Assembly (NCBI GenBank): GCA_018676385.1
Contig: JABHEX010000052.1
Coordinates: forward strand, 1-6,635
Reading direction: 5' to 3'
DNA from: Akkermansiaceae bacterium
Lineage (GTDB): Bacteria > Verrucomicrobiota > Verrucomicrobiia > Verrucomicrobiales > Akkermansiaceae
Length of the DNA stretch: 6,635 nt
The notes beneath the pieces are model-generated. The model was given only the letters and a program-made list of their open reading frames with translations, ran no database searches and was not told the origin of the DNA. Every line of letters begins with the position of its first letter. The stretch's first letter is position 1. Position numbers and translations under genes: made by a program. This document shows, in pieces, positions 5,131 to 6,635 of the stretch.

Positions 5131-5556
5131 TTGAGTCGCAATGAAAATGGCAGCACAGATCTTAATACGAGGATTAATCAGTCGTCCGTCAGGTTGTTTC
5201 TAGGCACGATGGGCTGGGTAGCAACCACAGCCGTCTTAGCATTTGGACCAAAACTATGGTGGGAATTTGATCCATCAGTGACCTTGATCGCAATCGTCCT
5301 TAACCTCATCACAGGAGCGATCATGCTCGTGGCACAGTATAGACACCTGATGAGTATGGATGAGTTGCAAAAACAAACTCACCTTGAAGCAATGGCCATT
5401 ACTTTGGGTGTCACCGCTATAGTGACGGTGACGTATGGAAATCTGGAACCCGCAGGCGTTTTAGCGGATACCCGGCCTACCAATATTCTTTTTGTCACGG
5501 GTATTACCTACATCGTGGCGGTCATTGTGCTGTGGATGAGGCGCACGAGTGAATGA
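5131..5556 (+). CDS. Four-helix membrane protein co-encoded with an Xre regulator
   Basis: This encodes 141 aa from TTG 5131. That start has AGGAG at 5119-5123 with an ideal 7-base spacing, whereas the longer frame from ATG 4993 would run through both palindromes and the promoter. Hydrophobic segments lie at about 21-40, 49-69, 87-104 and 117-136. The linker between helices two and three, MDELQKQTHLEAMAITLGV, is of a type I associate with small membrane proteins paired with compact Xre regulators in many bacteria. The function of such proteins is not established; sensing or modulating the regulator at the membrane is an inference. The stop overlaps the start of the Xre gene by ATGA (5553-5556), so translation is coupled and both are under the twin-palindrome promoter. 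Confidence 0.8.
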   Translation: MSRNENGSTDLNTRINQSSVRLFLGTMGWVATTAVLAFGPKLWWEFDPSVTLIAIVLNLITGAIMLVAQYRHLMSMDELQKQTHLEAMAITLGVTAIVTVTYGNLEPAGVLADTRPTNILFVTGITYIVAVIVLWMRRTSE

Positions 5557-5753
5557 AAAACAAGCTGAAGGTGTTGAGAGCAGAGCGAAATTGGACCCAG
5601 GCTGACTTGGCTAGTGCACTGGATGTCACCCGACAGACAGTTAACGCGATTGAAAAAGGGAAATACGATCCTAGTCTACCCCTCGCGTTTAAAGTCGCGG
5701 CGTTGTTTGCAATGCCGATTGAGCAGATATTTTCGTACGCTGAAGACGCCTAA
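5553..5753 (+). CDS. Small Xre-family helix-turn-helix transcriptional regulator
   Basis: This encodes 66 aa, essentially one HTH_3 (Cro/C1-type) domain with no extra effector domain. The domain runs from about residue 5 to 62. The helix-turn-helix is TQADLASALDVTRQTVNAIE (residues 15-34), followed by the hallmark KGKYDPSLPLAFKVAALF and a short IEQIF end. It belongs to the compact YozG-like group that commonly sits next to a small multi-helix membrane protein, as here. It should bind DNA as a dimer, and the palindromes at 5053 and 5093 are the obvious candidate sites, giving negative autoregulation. ATG 5553 overlaps the stop of the membrane-protein gene; GTG or other upstream starts are not needed. 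The stop is 28 bases from the end of the convergent gene. Confidence 0.92.
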   Translation: MKNKLKVLRAERNWTQADLASALDVTRQTVNAIEKGKYDPSLPLAFKVAALFAMPIEQIFSYAEDA

Positions 5754-5781
5754 CTACGCTTCAAACGGCCGTTAAGCTCGG

Positions 5782-6180
5782 TCACCAATGATCAACGAAT
5801 ATTTTTTTTGATTCATTTTGATTCTGCCGGAAGAAAAACAAGCTCAGCCCAACGAGGAGGGGTAGCGGTGCAAGTTGCCCCCAGGAGAATTCGGGTGCGA
5901 GTACGATGTAAATAGGGCCAAAGATGAGACATGAATTAGAAAAAACCAGCAGCGGGGAGACGGAAGACAGTGGGCGCTTGTGGCGCAGGTAGTTAAGGGC
6001 GAAGAAGGCTATAGACGCAAAGGCCGCTGAGCGGTTTACGAAAAGGTAAAGGGTTGCAGAGTGGGCCTCAAAGGGCTCGAGTCTAGGGTTCATAAAGAGC
6101 ACCAAATTCAAGCCAAAAATAGGCAGTACTGCGACTAAAAGAAGTAGGAACGCAAAAAGTCCGATCGTGAGTCGCGCCAT
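5782..6180 (-). CDS. Four-helix membrane protein, function unknown
   Basis: This encodes 132 aa that I do not recognise. Hydrophobic segments lie at about residues 5-29, 42-62, 74-95 and 102-117. A short loop PRLEPFEAHSATLY follows helix one, and a polar C-terminus (RQNQNESKKIFVDHW) ends the protein. ATG 6180 has GAGGG 5 bases upstream; the in-frame TTG at 6192 would include that binding site and is less likely. The gene converges on the Xre operon with only 28 bases between the stops. That gap holds a small palindrome AACGGCCGTT and no strong terminator. It has no neighbour on its own strand. Confidence 0.7.
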   Translation of the reverse strand: MARLTIGLFAFLLLLVAVLPIFGLNLVLFMNPRLEPFEAHSATLYLFVNRSAAFASIAFFALNYLRHKRPLSSVSPLLVFSNSCLIFGPIYIVLAPEFSWGQLAPLPLLVGLSLFFFRQNQNESKKIFVDHW

Positions 6181-6540
6181 GAAAACCCTCAAAAGTTGTC
6201 GGCATTGACACCAAAGTAAGTCAGTACTCAGGGATGTGGCAAGGGGGGTTGCACCGGTTAAGTGATAACTGGGCCTCTTTTGACTGAGTGCCGTTGGACT
6301 ATGGCGCGCCTTTGGAGTCAGGTCGGCGCAGCCTGTGGGCTCGCGTCTAAACTACTTTGTGAAGTCGGATCAGAGAATCGCGCTGCATCACAAGCCTGGC
6401 GTCAAAAACCAATTCCGTAGTCTCCTTAAGTCAGCAAGCGTAAGTAAAAAAAGGCGGATATTGATGGATATAGCCTGATATTAGAGTAATGTGGTGGCAG
6501 AGCGGCAAACATTTAATCGTCAGCTCGACTGGGGGAAGCA
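6181..6540 (+). other. Region with no convincing gene
   Basis: These 360 bases hold only short frames. One 22-codon minus-strand frame starts at TTG after AAGGAG (about 6424 down to 6348; VFDARLVMQRDSLIRLHKVV), and its product resembles no protein I know. CTCGCGTCTAAACTACTT (6341-6358) resembles a block of repeat D, but the similarity does not extend. The leader of the minus-strand gene at 6180 must lie at the left end, without a clear promoter. Confidence 0.5.
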
Positions 6541-6635
6541 GTGGATAATACTAATCTGAGCTGCGTGTTACTAAAGATGGAAAGGCGTTTTCTTGAGAAG
6601 CAAATCACTTGTTTGCTGACTAAATGGCATCGGCA
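6541..6635 (+). CDS. Possible start of a gene cut by the right edge
   Basis: From GTG 6541 the frame stays open to the window end, giving 31 residues (VDNTNLSCVLLKMERRFLEK and onward) that are mixed hydrophobic and charged, as in a helix-rich protein. A purine-rich GGGGGAAG lies just upstream. The frame is stopped at 6514-6516, so the gene cannot begin much earlier. An internal ATG at 6577 is another start. The call rests only on the open frame and its composition. Confidence 0.3.
   Translation, partial: MDNTNLSCVLLKMERRFLEKQITCLLTKWHR

Noticed and set aside
6341..6358. A further copy of repeat D near the right edge
   Set aside because: Only CTCGCGTCTAAACTACTT is similar; the flanks do not align with copies C or D, so chance cannot be excluded.

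Overview
The window looks like an accessory, gene-poor stretch of a chromosome from a proteobacterium, probably a marine gammaproteobacterium. This is inferred from the gammaproteobacterial-type tRNA-Asp sequence, the mid-range base composition and the style of the small membrane and secreted proteins. No gene in the window fixes the genus. Almost every gene encodes a short protein (66-205 aa), and most are uncharacterised membrane proteins. There is no recognisable transposase, integrase or phage gene.

Left part (1-4153). A membrane-protein tail may end at 74. A small three-helix membrane protein follows (225-557). Next comes a minus-strand cluster of two certain overlapping four-helix membrane proteins (1421-1816 and 913-1428), which look like distant paralogues, plus a doubtful upstream ORF (1813-2061). 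Further on are a 71-nt 3' fragment of tRNA-Asp(GUC) that lacks its 5' acceptor strand (2253-2323), a DUF2269-like membrane protein (2683-3156), and a secreted protein of a widespread uncharacterised family (3403-4020) followed by a strong intrinsic terminator (4126-4153). Between these genes lies a family of dispersed repeats, all in the same orientation. Four copies of a 44-nt core (99, 629, 2514, 3168) and two near-identical 41-nt copies of a related left half (685, 2052) bracket the genes one block at a time, like a cassette array. The cores do not carry canonical integron attC core sites.

Right part (4154-6635). A VOC/glyoxalase-fold protein lies on the minus strand (4367-4771). A two-gene operon follows, consisting of a four-helix membrane protein started at TTG (5131-5556) and a 66-aa Xre-type regulator (5553-5753) joined by an ATGA overlap. 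Twin palindromes flank and overlap the predicted promoter, which suggests autoregulation by the Xre protein. A convergent four-helix membrane protein (5782-6180, minus) comes next, then about 360 bases with no convincing gene, and possibly the start of another gene at the right edge.

The most interesting signals are the same-orientation repeats delimiting gene blocks, the truncated tRNA-Asp inside that array (a likely old integration scar), and the twin-operator Xre/membrane-protein pair.
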